DNA of 64,000 nucleotides, from contig NZ_RJJY01000002.1 in assembly GCF_003751085.1 (NCBI RefSeq), forward strand, positions 1,736,001 to 1,800,000. The letters are read 5' to 3'. The first letter of the stretch is position 1, and each line of letters starts with the position of its first letter. Made by a program: the position numbers and the translations under genes. A model generated the notes under the pieces. That model made no database searches. It had not been told where the DNA came from and was given only the letters and a program-made list of their open reading frames with translations. This document shows, piece after piece, positions 9,114-18,345 of the stretch. The stretch comes from Micromonospora sp. Llam0 (lineage in GTDB: Bacteria; Actinomycetota; Actinomycetes; Mycobacteriales; Micromonosporaceae).

Positions 9114-11885
9114 TCAGCTCTGGTTCTTCGGCTTGCCGGCGGACGGGTCGGGCCGGTCCACCGGCTGAGCCGCGTCGTCGGTCGCGTCGCCGCCGGTCGC
9201 CGTTTTCTCGGCCGCCGCTACATCGCCGCTGTCTGCCGTGTCCTCCGCCACCGCGTCGCTGTCGGTGACTGCTTCCGGTTCCCGCTCGGTCACCGCGGCA
9301 GGCTCGGTCACCGCGTCGGCCGAATCCGACGGCTTCCCGTCCGCCGGCTCGGTCACCGCCTCGGCTTCGTCGCTGTCCGGGTCGACGTCCACCGTCGCCG
9401 TGGTCTGCTCCGGCGTACCGGCCGGGGCGTCGATTGCGACCGCGTCGCTGGCCAGCACCCCGACGGCGTCCGGATCCTGCGGGTCCGCCGGCACGTTGCG
9501 CGGCCCTACCGCGCTGAACAGCGCCGGCAGGGTACCGGTGTGGGCACCGCGCAGCTCGTCCAGACCGACGCTGAACTGGTCGCGGACCTCCAGCAGCCGG
9601 GCCGCCGGGTCGGTCACTCCGATCATGGTCCAGGGCAGTCCGTGCTCCACGCAGAGCGCGGTGAACGCCTTCTCGTGCCCGCGCGGCACGGCGACCATGG
9701 CCCGCCCCGCTGACTCGCTGAACAGGAAAACGAACGGCATCGAGCCGTCGCTGAACTCCGGCGGCAACGCGATCCGGGCCCCGATCGACCGGCGCAGACA
9801 CGCCTCGACCAGTGCCTGGGCGAGCCCGCCGTCGGAGAGGTCGTGGGCCGAGGTGATGTGCCCCACCCGGGCCGACTCACCGATCACGGTGGCCAGCACC
9901 CGCTCCCGGTCCAGGTCGACCTTGGGCGGCGTACCGCCGAGGTGACGGTGGGTGACCCAGGCCCACTCCGATCCGGAGAGTTCCAGCTCGGTCTCGCCGA
10001 GCAGCATGATCAGGTCACCGTCGCTGTGCGACGGCGGGACGAAGCCCATCGGGACGCGCTGCGCCACGTCGTCGAGCACACCGAGCACACCGACCACCGG
10101 GGTGGGGTGGATCGCGGCGGCACCGGTCTGGTTGTAAAAGCTGACATTACCGCCGGTCACCGGGATACCGAGCTCGGCGCAGCCGTCGGCGAGGCCGCGA
10201 ACCGCCTCGGCGAACTGCCACATCACGCTCGGGTCCTCAGGGGAGCCGAAGTTCAGGCAGTTGGTGACCGCCACCGGGCGGGCACCGGTCACCGCCACGT
10301 TGCGGTACGACTCGGCAAGCGCGAGCTTCGCCCCCTGGTACGGGTCGAGCCGGGCGTACCGGCCGTTGCCGTCGACCGACAGGGCGACACCGAGGCCGCT
10401 CCGCTCGTCGATCCGGATGACCCCGGCGTCCTCAGGCTGGGCCAGCACAGTGTTGCCCAGCACGTACCGGTCGTACTGCTCGGTCACCCAGCTGCGGTCG
10501 CACAGGTTTGGCGAGGCGATCATCCGCAGCAGGGTTTCCCGAAGCTCGTCCGGGGTGCCGGGGCGGGGCAGCGTCTCCGCCCGATCGGCCTGCAGCAGGA
10601 TCAGGTCCGCCGGCTCACGCATCGGCCGGGCGTAGATCGGGCCGTCGTCGGCCAGCGACCCCGGCGGTACGTCGACCACCACGTGGTCACGCCAGCTGAT
10701 CACCAGCCGCCCGGGTCGGCCGTCCGGCTCGGCCGGGGTGACCTCACCGATCGCGGTGGCCAGCACGCCCCACTTCTCGGCGGTGGCGAGCACCGCGTCG
10801 AGCTGCGCCGGCTCGACGATCAGCAGCATCCGTTCCTGCGACTCGCTGGCCAGGATCTCGTGCGGCTCCATCGACGGCTCACGCAGCGGAACCCGTTCCA
10901 GCCAGACCCGCATGCCGGTGCCGGCCGCAGCGGCGGTCTCGGTGAGCGCGCAGGTCAGGCCGGCGCCGCCGAGGTCCTGGATGCCGACGACCAGCCCGGC
11001 GTCGTACAGCTCCAGGCATGACTCGATCAGCAGCTTCTCCATGAACGGGTCGCCGACCTGCACCGACGGGCGGCGTTGCTGGCTGGCGTCGTCGAAGGTG
11101 GCGCTGGCCAGCACCGACACCCCGCCGATGCCGTCCCGGCCGGTCTTGGCACCCATCAGCACCACGACGTTGCCGGCCCCGGCGGCGGCCTTGTTCTGCA
11201 GCCGGTCCACCGGCAGTACGCCGAGGCAGAGCGCGTTGACCAGCGGGTTGCCCTGGTAGCAGGGGTCGAACACGACCTCGCCACCGATGTTGGGCAGGCC
11301 CAGGCAGTTGCCGTAGCCGCCGACCCCGGCGACGACGCCGGGCAGCACCCGGGCCGTGTCCGGGTGGTCGGCGGCGCCGAACCGCAGCGGATCCATCACG
11401 GCGACCGGGCGGGCGCCCATGGCGAGGATGTCGCGGACGATGCCGCCGACGCCGGTGGCCGCCCCCTGGTACGGCTCGACGAAGCTGGGGTGGTTGTGCG
11501 ACTCGACCTTGAAGGTGACGGCGAGGGTGTCGGAGACCTGGATGACGCCGGCGTTCTCCCCGATGCCGGCGAGCATCAGGTCACTGGCCGGAGCCTTCTC
11601 GCTGAACTGCCGCAGATGCACCTTGCTCGACTTGTAGGAGCAGTGTTCGCTCCACATGATCGAGTACATGGCGAGCTCGGACTGGGTCGGCCGGCGGCCG
11701 AGGATCTGCTGGATCCGCTCGTACTCGTCGTCGCGCAGCCCCAGCTCGGTGTACGGCTGCAGCTCACCAGGGGTATCGGTGGCGCGTTCGACGGTGTCCG
11801 GGCCGCCGGCGTACCGGTCGACCGGTACGCCGAGGGCGGTCGCTGCCGGGTCGGCGACGGCCGCCGCCTCCGACTGGGTGGTCAT
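9114..11885 (-). CDS. purL: Phosphoribosylformylglycinamidine synthase, PurL subunit, with acidic C-terminal extension
   Basis: The synthetase subunit of the PurS-PurQ-PurL complex, which converts FGAR + glutamine + ATP to FGAM. Landmarks are [50 protein letters not shown]-type glycine-rich segments and PRNVPAD. The enzyme body ends near residue 790 (GTLPALF), as expected for the small-type family. A further 133 residues form an acidic Ala/Glu/Asp/Thr tail with repeats such as EAVTEP, DAVTEP and EAVTDS, which the family does not normally have. The ATG overlaps the purQ stop as ATGA, giving translational coupling. The terminator at 9047 closes the operon. Confidence 0.95.
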   Translation of the reverse strand: MTTQSEAAAVADPAATALGVPVDRYAGGPDTVERATDTPGELQPYTELGLRDDEYERIQQILGRRPTQSELAMYSIMWSEHCSYKSSKVHLRQFSEKAPASDLMLAGIGENAGVIQVSDTLAVTFKVESHNHPSFVEPYQGAATGVGGIVRDILAMGARPVAVMDPLRFGAADHPDTARVLPGVVAGVGGYGNCLGLPNIGGEVVFDPCYQGNPLVNALCLGVLPVDRLQNKAAAGAGNVVVLMGAKTGRDGIGGVSVLASATFDDASQQRRPSVQVGDPFMEKLLIESCLELYDAGLVVGIQDLGGAGLTCALTETAAAAGTGMRVWLERVPLREPSMEPHEILASESQERMLLIVEPAQLDAVLATAEKWGVLATAIGEVTPAEPDGRPGRLVISWRDHVVVDVPPGSLADDGPIYARPMREPADLILLQADRAETLPRPGTPDELRETLLRMIASPNLCDRSWVTEQYDRYVLGNTVLAQPEDAGVIRIDERSGLGVALSVDGNGRYARLDPYQGAKLALAESYRNVAVTGARPVAVTNCLNFGSPEDPSVMWQFAEAVRGLADGCAELGIPVTGGNVSFYNQTGAAAIHPTPVVGVLGVLDDVAQRVPMGFVPPSHSDGDLIMLLGETELELSGSEWAWVTHRHLGGTPPKVDLDRERVLATVIGESARVGHITSAHDLSDGGLAQALVEACLRRSIGARIALPPEFSDGSMPFVFLFSESAGRAMVAVPRGHEKAFTALCVEHGLPWTMIGVTDPAARLLEVRDQFSVGLDELRGAHTGTLPALFSAVGPRNVPADPQDPDAVGVLASDAVAIDAPAGTPEQTTATVDVDPDSDEAEAVTEPADGKPSDSADAVTEPAAVTEREPEAVTDSDAVAEDTADSGDVAAAEKTATGGDATDDAAQPVDRPDPSAGKPKNQS

Positions 11886-12565
11886 GCCGGCACTCCCGCG
11901 AGGTGCTTGAGGATGGAGGTGAAGAAACCCAGTCCGTCTCGGGACGGGCCGGTCAGGTCCTCGACGGCGTGTTCCGGGTGGGGCATCAGCCCGACGACGT
12001 TGCCGGCGGGGTTGGTGATGCCGGCGATGTCCCGCAGGGAACCGTTGGGGTTGCCGCCGACGTAGCGGGCCACCACCCGGCCGGTCGACTCCAACTCGTC
12101 GAGCGTCTGTTCGTCGGCCACGTAGCAGCCTTCGCCGCTCTTGAGCGGGACAAGGACTTCCTGTTTCGGAGAGAACGCGTTGGTGAACGCGGTCCCGGCG
12201 GTCTCGATGCGGAGCATCTGGTCCCGGTTGCGGAAGTGCAGGTGCTGGTTGCGGGTAAGCGCACCGGGCAGCAGGTGGGCCTCGCAGAGGATCTGGAAGC
12301 CGTTGCAGATGCCGAGCACCGGTAGGCCGTCACCAGCAGCCGCGACGATCGACTGCATGACCGGGGCGAACCGGGCGATGGCTCCGCAGCGCAGATAGTC
12401 GCCGTACGAGAAGCCGCCGGGCAGCACCACCGCCTCGACGCCGCGCAGGTCGGCGTCGCCGTGCCACAGTCGGACCGGCTCCCCGCCGGCGAGCCGCACC
12501 GCGCGGGCGGCGTCACCGTCGTCGAGCGAGCCCGGGAAGGTGACCACACCGATCCGGGCGCTCAT
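11882..12565 (-). CDS. purQ: Phosphoribosylformylglycinamidine synthase, glutaminase subunit
   Basis: A 227-residue class I glutamine amidotransferase that supplies ammonia to PurL. The nucleophile Cys is in GICNGFQ, and the His-Glu pair is in PHPEHAVED near the C-terminus; the N-terminus [13 protein letters not shown] is typical of PurQ. Both ends overlap neighbours by 4 bp (ATGA with purS upstream and with purL downstream), so purS-purQ-purL are one translationally coupled unit. Confidence 0.96.
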   Translation of the reverse strand: MSARIGVVTFPGSLDDGDAARAVRLAGGEPVRLWHGDADLRGVEAVVLPGGFSYGDYLRCGAIARFAPVMQSIVAAAGDGLPVLGICNGFQILCEAHLLPGALTRNQHLHFRNRDQMLRIETAGTAFTNAFSPKQEVLVPLKSGEGCYVADEQTLDELESTGRVVARYVGGNPNGSLRDIAGITNPAGNVVGLMPHPEHAVEDLTGPSRDGLGFFTSILKHLAGVPA

Positions 12566-12825
12566 GACGGATCACCGGCTGTATCAGCCTGCTCGGCCAG
12601 CCGGACCTGGTAGTCCTCGATGACCGGGTTGGCCAGCAACTTGTCCGCGATCTCACGAGCCCGATCCAGGTCGGGCTCGCCGGCGAACTCGATCTCGATC
12701 CGTCGGCCGATCCGCACCGCCGAGACGTCGCTGACTCCGAGCCTCGGCAGCGCGTTCGCGACAGCCTGGCCCTGGGGATCGAGAATTTCCGGCTTGAGCA
12801 TGACGTCGACGACGACGCGAGCCAC
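12562..12825 (-). CDS. purS: Phosphoribosylformylglycinamidine synthase, PurS subunit
   Basis: An 87-residue subunit that bridges PurQ and PurL. Conserved features are [27 protein letters not shown] and VIEDYQV. The GTG at 12825 is chosen because AGGAG lies 6 nt upstream (in AGGAGTGCCAC) and the family sequence starts at ARVVVDV; the frame stays open to 13035 without similarity. It is the first gene of the purSQL operon, so the operon promoter must lie in the next 470 bp. Confidence 0.95.
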   Translation of the reverse strand: MARVVVDVMLKPEILDPQGQAVANALPRLGVSDVSAVRIGRRIEIEFAGEPDLDRAREIADKLLANPVIEDYQVRLAEQADTAGDPS

Positions 12826-13296
12826 GTGGCACTCCTGACCGTGTACGCGTTGGGGGTGCCGGCCTCGAACGGGCCGCGCACCGCTCAGCCTACCTGGTGG
12901 CACCGGGTACGACGCACCGGCGGTCGAAGAGCCGAATCGGTGATCGGGCCACAAATCAGCCACGAACCGATAACGACGACATCGGCCACCGCCGACGGAC
13001 CGGCTCACCGGGCACCCACGGACGGCCTGCCGCACCTGACCGGCGATCGCCGGCGGACGCGACGAGGGCAGCGCGGGACGCCGAGGGGCGCGGGACGCCG
13101 TCGCGGGACATCAATGCATCGTATGACTTCGATTTGATTCTTGTAGATGACCATCGAAGCGCTTAACGTCTTTCGTCAAACGCCCGGTGACGATCGTCGG
13201 ACGGGCGCTGTAACAAACTCCGCTGCCGGATACCCGTCCGGCGGCGTGGCTCACCGACCCGTACCCCGGGTTGCCCCCTCGGAAGGAGCCCCACCC
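12826..13296. other. Divergent intergenic region between purS and a secreted protease
   Basis: 471 bp with no supported gene. It should carry the purSQL promoter and the protease promoter. On the protease side, an inverted repeat CTTCGAT (13127-13133) / ATCGAAG (13153-13159) flanks a possible -35 TTGTAG (13141-13146), with TTAACG 16 bp further on. No purine-riboswitch-like structure was recognised. Confidence 0.4.
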
Positions 13297-13971
13297 ATGC
13301 GCGTTCGCCTGGCTGTGGCAGCAGTAGCCACCACCCTGATCGGCCTGCTGGCCACGCCAACCGCGGCGACGGCCGCGCCGGAGGAGATCATCGGCGGCGG
13401 GACGGTGTCGTCCGCCCCGTGGGCCGCCGCAGTCTTCAGCAACGGCTCGTTCACCTGTTCCGGCACCATCATCGCCGCCAACTGGGTGCTCACCGCGCGG
13501 CACTGTGTCAGCGGCTCGATGTCGGTCCGGATCGGCAGCGTCTACCGCTCCTCCGGCGGCGTCACCCGTACGGTCAGCTCCGCGTACGGCCGCTACGACC
13601 TGGCCCTGCTCTACTTCTCCAGCCCAGTCAGCACCAGCTACGTGACGCTGTCCAGCAGCTACCCGCCGGTCGGCTCGACCAACAGCATCTACGGCTGGGG
13701 CATGACCTGCTACAGCGGCTGCGGCGCGTCGACCCAGCTGAAGACCGCCTCGGTCCAGGTGACCAGCACCAGCGTCACCGACGCGTACGGCGGCCGGGCG
13801 ATCCGCAGCACCCGGATCAACGGCAACGCCTGGCGGGGCGACTCCGGCGGCCCACAGTTCTACAACGGCCAGCAGGTCGGGGTGGCGTCGACCGCCAACG
13901 GTGTCAACATCCAGAACTACGGCAGTGTCGCGTACAACCGGTCCTGGATCCGCTCGGTGGCCGGCGTCTGA
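13297..13971 (+). CDS. Secreted trypsin-like serine protease (S1 family)
   Basis: A 224-residue preprotein with a Sec signal peptide (MRVRLAVAAVATTLIGLL, cleavage near ATAAPEE), then IIGGG, the usual chymotrypsin-fold N-terminus. The catalytic triad is visible: His in TARHC, Asp in YDLALLYF and Ser in GDSGGPQF. Cys pairs flank the active-site His and lie in CYSGCG. It is small for the family and has no extra domains. The ATG at 13297 follows GGAAGGAG. It probably acts in nutrient release outside the cell; it stands alone between purS and a YbjQ-like gene, with a hairpin terminator downstream. Confidence 0.92.
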   Translation: MRVRLAVAAVATTLIGLLATPTAATAAPEEIIGGGTVSSAPWAAAVFSNGSFTCSGTIIAANWVLTARHCVSGSMSVRIGSVYRSSGGVTRTVSSAYGRYDLALLYFSSPVSTSYVTLSSSYPPVGSTNSIYGWGMTCYSGCGASTQLKTASVQVTSTSVTDAYGGRAIRSTRINGNAWRGDSGGPQFYNGQQVGVASTANGVNIQNYGSVAYNRSWIRSVAGV

Positions 13972-14019
13972 CCTGACGTGACCTGACGTCACCTGACCTA
14001 CCGGTCCTGGCGCACGACA

Positions 14020-14053
14020 GCGCGGACTCCGTGATCAGCCACGGGGTCCGCGC
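14020..14053. terminator. Hairpin terminator after the protease gene
   Basis: Arms 14020-14033 (GCGCGGACTCCGTG) and 14040-14053 pair over 14 bp with one G-T pair around ATCAGC, 49 bp after the protease stop. Confidence 0.65.
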
Positions 14054-14158
14054 CGTCGCGGTTGGCGACCGGACGTCCGCGCCGTGCCGTTTCACAGATG
14101 GCGCAGGCTCCACCAATGCCCGTGATCAGGGCACACTGTCGCTCATAGCATCGGTTCC

Positions 14159-14578
14159 GTGCTGATCGTGACGACGAACGATCTACCGGGATACGAGATC
14201 CGCATCGTGCTGGGTGAGGTGGTCACCTCGGTGGTCCGCTCGATCAACCCGTTCAAGGAAGGCGTCAAGGCGCTGCGGGGCGGCAAGTCCGACCCGGGCG
14301 GCCCGGCCAGCCTCACCAAGTACCGGACCGAGATCATCGGCAAGCTGGGCGAGGCCGCCAAGAAGAAGGGCGCGAACGCCGTCATCGGGATGCGGTTCGA
14401 CACCCGGCAGGTGGGTAGCACCCACATGGAGCTCTGTGCGTACGGGACGGCTGCCGTGGTGCTGCAGATCCGGCCGGACGCCGGCGACGACTCGAAGCAG
14501 TCGAAGGTCGACGCGAGTCACGCCGACGCCAGCGCCGGCAACGAGACCGGCGGCTCGGCCGGCTCCGGCAGCAAATAG
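14159..14578 (+). CDS. YbjQ/UPF0145 family protein with a hydrophilic tail
   Basis: A 139-residue protein. Residues 1-108 match the YbjQ (UPF0145, DUF74) fold: LPGYEIRIVLGEVVTSVVRS, then a helical segment YRTEIIGKLGEAAKKKGANAVIGMRFDT, then a last strand ending AVVLQI. The family forms small pentameric barrels; a metal-binding role has been suggested, but function is not established. The final 30 residues are Ser/Asp/Gly-rich and disordered. The start is GTG at 14159 (or GTG at 14168); neither has a clear ribosome site. Its stop TAG lies in the first unit of a tandem repeat shared with the 3' end of purB. Confidence 0.78.
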   Translation: MLIVTTNDLPGYEIRIVLGEVVTSVVRSINPFKEGVKALRGGKSDPGGPASLTKYRTEIIGKLGEAAKKKGANAVIGMRFDTRQVGSTHMELCAYGTAAVVLQIRPDAGDDSKQSKVDASHADASAGNETGGSAGSGSK

Positions 14579-14657
14579 GTCTACCGGATCGGCTGTAGGT
14601 CTACCGGATCGGGGCCGGCTGGTAGGTAGGTCTACAGGATCGGGGCCGGCTGGTAGG
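14576..14657. repeat. 31-bp tandem repeat spanning two convergent gene ends
   Basis: A 31-bp unit (begins TAGGTCTAC) occurs at 14596-14626 and 14627-14657 with one mismatch, with a shortened 20-bp copy at 14576-14595. The last copy contains the purB stop and its final codons; the first contains the YbjQ-gene stop. It looks like a duplication of the purB 3' end. Confidence 0.8.
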
Positions 14658-16065
14658 CCGCGGCCACCGGGTGGTCGGCGACCACCCCGGCCACCCGGTC
14701 CGCCACCGCCCGCACCTGCGACGGCGCCGCTCCGACGAAGCCGACCCGGTCGGCGACCACCGTGGCGATCTCGTCCCGGCTCAACCCGAGCCGCTCGTCG
14801 GCGGCGAGCCGGTCGAACAGGTCGTTGTCGGCGGCGCCCTGCTCCCGCATGGCCAGCGCCACCGCGACCGCGTGCTCCTTGATCACCTCGTGCGCGACCT
14901 CCCGGCCGACGCCGCCGCGCACCGCTGCGACGAGAATCCGGGTGGTGGCCAGGAACGGCAGGTAGCGGTCGAGTTCCCGGGCGACCACCGCCGGGTACGC
15001 GCCGAACTCGTCCAGCACGGTGAGAAAGGTCTGGAACAGCCCGTCGGCGGCGAAGAACGCGTCCGGCAGCGCCACCCGGCGCACCACCGAGCAGGAGACG
15101 TCGCCCTCGTTCCACTGATCGCCGGCCAGCTCGCCGACCATCGACAGGTAGCCCCGGATCACCACGGCCAGCCCGTTCACCCGCTCGCTGGAGCGGGTGT
15201 TCATCTTGTGCGGCATGGCGCTGGAGCCGACCTGCCCGGGCCGAAAGCCCTCGGTGACCAGCTCGTGGCCGACCATCAGCCGGATGGTGGTGGCCAGCGA
15301 GGACGGGGCGGCGGCGACCTGGGCCAGGGCGGAGAGCACGTCCAGGTCGAGGGAGCGCGGATAGACCTGGCCGACGCTGTCCAACACCCGCCGGAAGCCG
15401 AGGTGGCCGGCGACCCGGCGCTCCAGCTCAGCGACCTTGGCGGCGTCACCCTCGAAGAGGTCCAGCTGGTCGGCGGCGGTGCCGACCGGCCCCTTGACGC
15501 CGCGCAGCGGGTAGCGGTCGATCAGGTCGGTCAACCGTTCGTACGCGATGAGCAGCTCCTCGGCCGCCGACGCGAACCGCTTGCCCAGCGTGGTGGCCTG
15601 GGCGGCGACGTTGTGCGAGCGGCCGGCGAGGACCAGCTCGGTGTGCTCGACGGCGAGCCGGGCCAGCCGGGCCAGGGTGCTGACGACCCGGTCGCGGATC
15701 AGCTCCAGCGATGCCCGGATCTGCAGCTGTTCGACGTTTTCGGTCAGGTCTCGGGAGGTCATCCCCTTGTGGATGTGCTCGTGGCCGGCGAGCGCGCTGA
15801 ACTCCTCGATCCGGGCCTTGACATCGTGCCGGGTGACCCGCTCGCGCTCGGCGATGGCGGCCAGGTCGACCTGGTCGACGACCCGCTCGTACGCGTCGAT
15901 CACCCCGTCCGGCACGGCGATGCCGAGGTCGCGCTGGGCGCGCAGGACGGCGAGCCAGAGTCTCCGTTCCAGCCGGATCTTTTCCTGCGGGGACCAGAGA
16001 GCGGCAAGCTCGACGGAGGCGTACCGGGCGGCGAGCACGTTGGGAATCTGCGGACGCGATGTCAC
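14632..16065 (-). CDS. purB: Adenylosuccinate lyase
   Basis: A 477-residue enzyme of the fumarase/aspartase superfamily that removes fumarate from SAICAR and from adenylosuccinate in purine synthesis. The superfamily signature is GSSAMPHKMN, with TSRDLTENVEQLQI and GRSHNVAAQATTLGKRF also conserved. The GTG at 16065 is chosen because family similarity starts at TSRPQIPNVLA; no good ribosome site is seen and the frame is open to 16389, so the start is less certain than the identity. It is transcribed alone on the minus strand. Confidence 0.94.
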   Translation of the reverse strand: MTSRPQIPNVLAARYASVELAALWSPQEKIRLERRLWLAVLRAQRDLGIAVPDGVIDAYERVVDQVDLAAIAERERVTRHDVKARIEEFSALAGHEHIHKGMTSRDLTENVEQLQIRASLELIRDRVVSTLARLARLAVEHTELVLAGRSHNVAAQATTLGKRFASAAEELLIAYERLTDLIDRYPLRGVKGPVGTAADQLDLFEGDAAKVAELERRVAGHLGFRRVLDSVGQVYPRSLDLDVLSALAQVAAAPSSLATTIRLMVGHELVTEGFRPGQVGSSAMPHKMNTRSSERVNGLAVVIRGYLSMVGELAGDQWNEGDVSCSVVRRVALPDAFFAADGLFQTFLTVLDEFGAYPAVVARELDRYLPFLATTRILVAAVRGGVGREVAHEVIKEHAVAVALAMREQGAADNDLFDRLAADERLGLSRDEIATVVADRVGFVGAAPSQVRAVADRVAGVVADHPVAAAYQPAPIL

Positions 16066-16361
16066 GTACGGCAGTCTGACACGCCGTCCCGCCGGCACCG
16101 CCGGGCAGCCGGAGAGTTCCGGCGGACCGCCGACCCCGTCGGTGTCCTCCTCCGGTTTCCTGGCTGCACCGACGCCCGGCAATCGGTCGCAATCAGACTG
16201 ATCTGGCCGATCTACCGATAATTGCGTAACTGGTCGCATTTTCTGTCGTTCAGCCTGTCGTTGCCGAATCCTTCCGGCCACGCCACTCCTGCTCCTGCCC
16301 GCCGGTGCGAGTCGTATCCCCACCTGGCGCGGTGTGAGGCCGAAGTCCGAGACGAGGAACT

Positions 16362-17636
16362 GTGCGTACCACCACACGCCGCAATACATCCATGCTCACC
16401 GTCGCAGCCCTGGCCGGAGCGCTCGCCAGTCTGGCTGCGTCCGGGCCGGTCACGGCGGCGGAAGGGGACGGGCACGCCGTCGGCGTCCGATTCGACCTCG
16501 CCGCCGACGTTGTCGGCAGCACCGCGATCGAAGCGGACGCCGTCGTCGGCAGCGCCACCGCCCCGCCGACGCTCGGCACCGACAGTGAAAACGCGGTCGA
16601 CATCGCCCTACCGACGGCGGTCGGCGTGTCGGCCAGCGGGACGGTCGAGGAGGTGTCCGTCACCAGACGGCCGCACCACAGCACCGGGTCCGGCACGGTC
16701 AGCGGCCTGGCCGTCAGTGTCTTCGGCGTACCGGCGCTGGCGGTGACCGCAGCCTCCGCCTCGGTGAGCTGTGGACCGGACCGACGTGGGGCGGCGGAGA
16801 CCACGCTCGACGGGCTGACCGTCTTCGGTGCGGCCGTCAGTCTCCCCGTCGACGGGTCACCGATCACGTCGAGCCGGTCGCTGCCGGTGACCGGGCTGAC
16901 CGGCGCGCAGCTGACCGCGAGCGTCACCGGAACCGAGACCCGCGAGCTTGGCACCCGCGTCACCGCCGTCACCGCCGTCACGGCGACGTTCGAGATCACC
17001 GGCGACACGGCCGGTGGCACGGTCACGGTTTCGGCCGGCACGGTGACGGTCGCCGAGGCGGCGTGCGCGCGGCCAGCACTGTCGACCGATCCGGCATCAC
17101 CAGGACCTACGGACATCGACACCCTCACCGACTCCACGTATCGCAGCGATGCCACGCCCTGGATCGACTCGGTGAACCCCGGTGAGGGAACCACCGTCGG
17201 CGGCACCACGGCGACGGTCAGCGGTACTGGCTTCGTACCCGGGCAGACCCGGGTGACAGTCTGCGGCCGGACGCTCGGGCCGGCGGTCGTCACGGTCGGC
17301 GGCGCGTTCAACGTGTTGACCTTCCCGACCCCCGCCTGCGAGGCCGGCGCGACGACGATTTCCGTCAGCACCCCGGCCGGTACCTCCAACGAGATCGCTT
17401 TCCGGTACGTCGGGGAAGGACCGCCGGTAACCGACGAACCCGGCGACGGCACATCGGAGGACGGCCTTCCGGTCACCGGGCGCACGTTGGGCCCGCTCGT
17501 TGTCAGCGGCCTTCTGGCGATCCTGGTTGGCGCCGCGCTGCGGTTCGCCGCCGGCGGACAACTCGGCCCAGGAACGGGACGGGCTGGCGACGTTCACCCG
17601 CCGCAGGCACTTTCGTATCAGCCGCCGACTGAGTAG
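16362..17636 (+). CDS. Secreted TIG/IPT-domain protein with an LPVTG sortase motif
   Basis: A 424-residue preprotein. A signal peptide (VAALAGALASLAASGPVTAA) is followed by a long Thr/Val/Gly-rich beta region. A TIG/IPT-like domain (PWIDSVNPGEGTTVGGTTATVSG to AGTSNEIAF) follows at roughly 262-345. The C-terminal LPVTG at about 369 precedes a hydrophobic helix (LVVSGLLAILVGAAL), so the protein is probably sortase-anchored or membrane-held; the 30 residues after the helix are longer than usual. The GTG start follows GACGAGGAAC. The ligand is unknown. It is divergent from purB (296-bp gap). Confidence 0.75.
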   Translation: MRTTTRRNTSMLTVAALAGALASLAASGPVTAAEGDGHAVGVRFDLAADVVGSTAIEADAVVGSATAPPTLGTDSENAVDIALPTAVGVSASGTVEEVSVTRRPHHSTGSGTVSGLAVSVFGVPALAVTAASASVSCGPDRRGAAETTLDGLTVFGAAVSLPVDGSPITSSRSLPVTGLTGAQLTASVTGTETRELGTRVTAVTAVTATFEITGDTAGGTVTVSAGTVTVAEAACARPALSTDPASPGPTDIDTLTDSTYRSDATPWIDSVNPGEGTTVGGTTATVSGTGFVPGQTRVTVCGRTLGPAVVTVGGAFNVLTFPTPACEAGATTISVSTPAGTSNEIAFRYVGEGPPVTDEPGDGTSEDGLPVTGRTLGPLVVSGLLAILVGAALRFAAGGQLGPGTGRAGDVHPPQALSYQPPTE

Positions 17637-18022
17637 ATGCTCCACGGCCAATGGTCGCCCTTGTCATGGCCGACGAGGGTGAATCCGGCTTCCTTGACAA
17701 GATCGTCGTAGTCCGGCGAGTAGTAGATGACCGTGATCTTCTTCTGATTTCGCCGTGCCGCCGAGACCAGGTTGTTCATCACTGTCGTGAAGACCGGCGG
17801 CCCGAATGGCGAGAACAGGTACACGACCAGATTCTCGACAGGCGCGACGAAGTCAGCGGCATCGATAGCGAGCAACTCGACCTCGGCGGCCTTCAGCGGC
17901 CCGGTGTAGCGACGCAGATTATCCTCGGCCTGCTGGATGAAGGTAGGCGAGAAGTCGACACCGATGACCTTCTTGTACGGCTCACCGGCCGCCAGTAGCA
18001 CGATTCGACCCCAGATCGGCAC
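17618..18022 (-). pseudogene. Class I SAM-dependent methyltransferase remnant lacking its N-terminus
   Basis: 134 residues that start part-way through the SAM-binding fold: GRIVLLAAG and VIGVDFSPTF (end of motif I and motif II), then AIDAADF, LFSPFGPP and VIYYSP. The glycine-rich loop expected just before GRIVLLAA is missing, and the DNA upstream (18023-18345) shows no continuation. A full enzyme would need about 50-80 more residues, so this is a 5'-deleted relic. It overlaps the LPxTG gene end by 19 bp, and the break marks the left edge of the TGT/queuosine island. Confidence 0.65.
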
Positions 18023-18345
18023 GTCTCACCTGCACATCAGGGTGATGGAGTCGGTTGAGCCCGGCTGCCATCTGACGGCCGGAACGCCAGTCCATGATCG
18101 GACCAGAAGGAAATGCTGTCCAGCGGGATTCACCGTACGGCTGGCCAGGAGAAAGCCGCCGGACAGTGGTAGCGCGTACGAGCCCCCGCACGCGCATGTC
18201 CGACAAGGACCGGTGCATGTCCGGCAAGAAACAGCCCGGTCAAGACCTACCAGCCGGCCGCCAGTCCAGGCGGCGGCTGAGATGGCGTCCGGCAGGTGGC
18301 GTATCGTGGGGAAGCCGTCTGCCGCCATCGAGGAGCTGCGACCTG
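18023..18345. other. Intergenic region at the left edge of the TGT/que island
   Basis: 323 bp with no supported gene. It must contain the promoter for the TGT-like operon. AGGAG at 18331-18335 is the ribosome site of that gene. Confidence 0.4.

Noticed and set aside
14671..16221. A 516-codon + strand frame opposite purB
   Set aside because: Antisense shadow of purB; no ribosome site or recognisable motif.
16250..17485. A 411-codon minus-strand frame opposite the LPxTG protein
   Set aside because: Low-complexity Thr/Val/Pro translation; the + strand has signal peptide, TIG-like domain and sortase motif.
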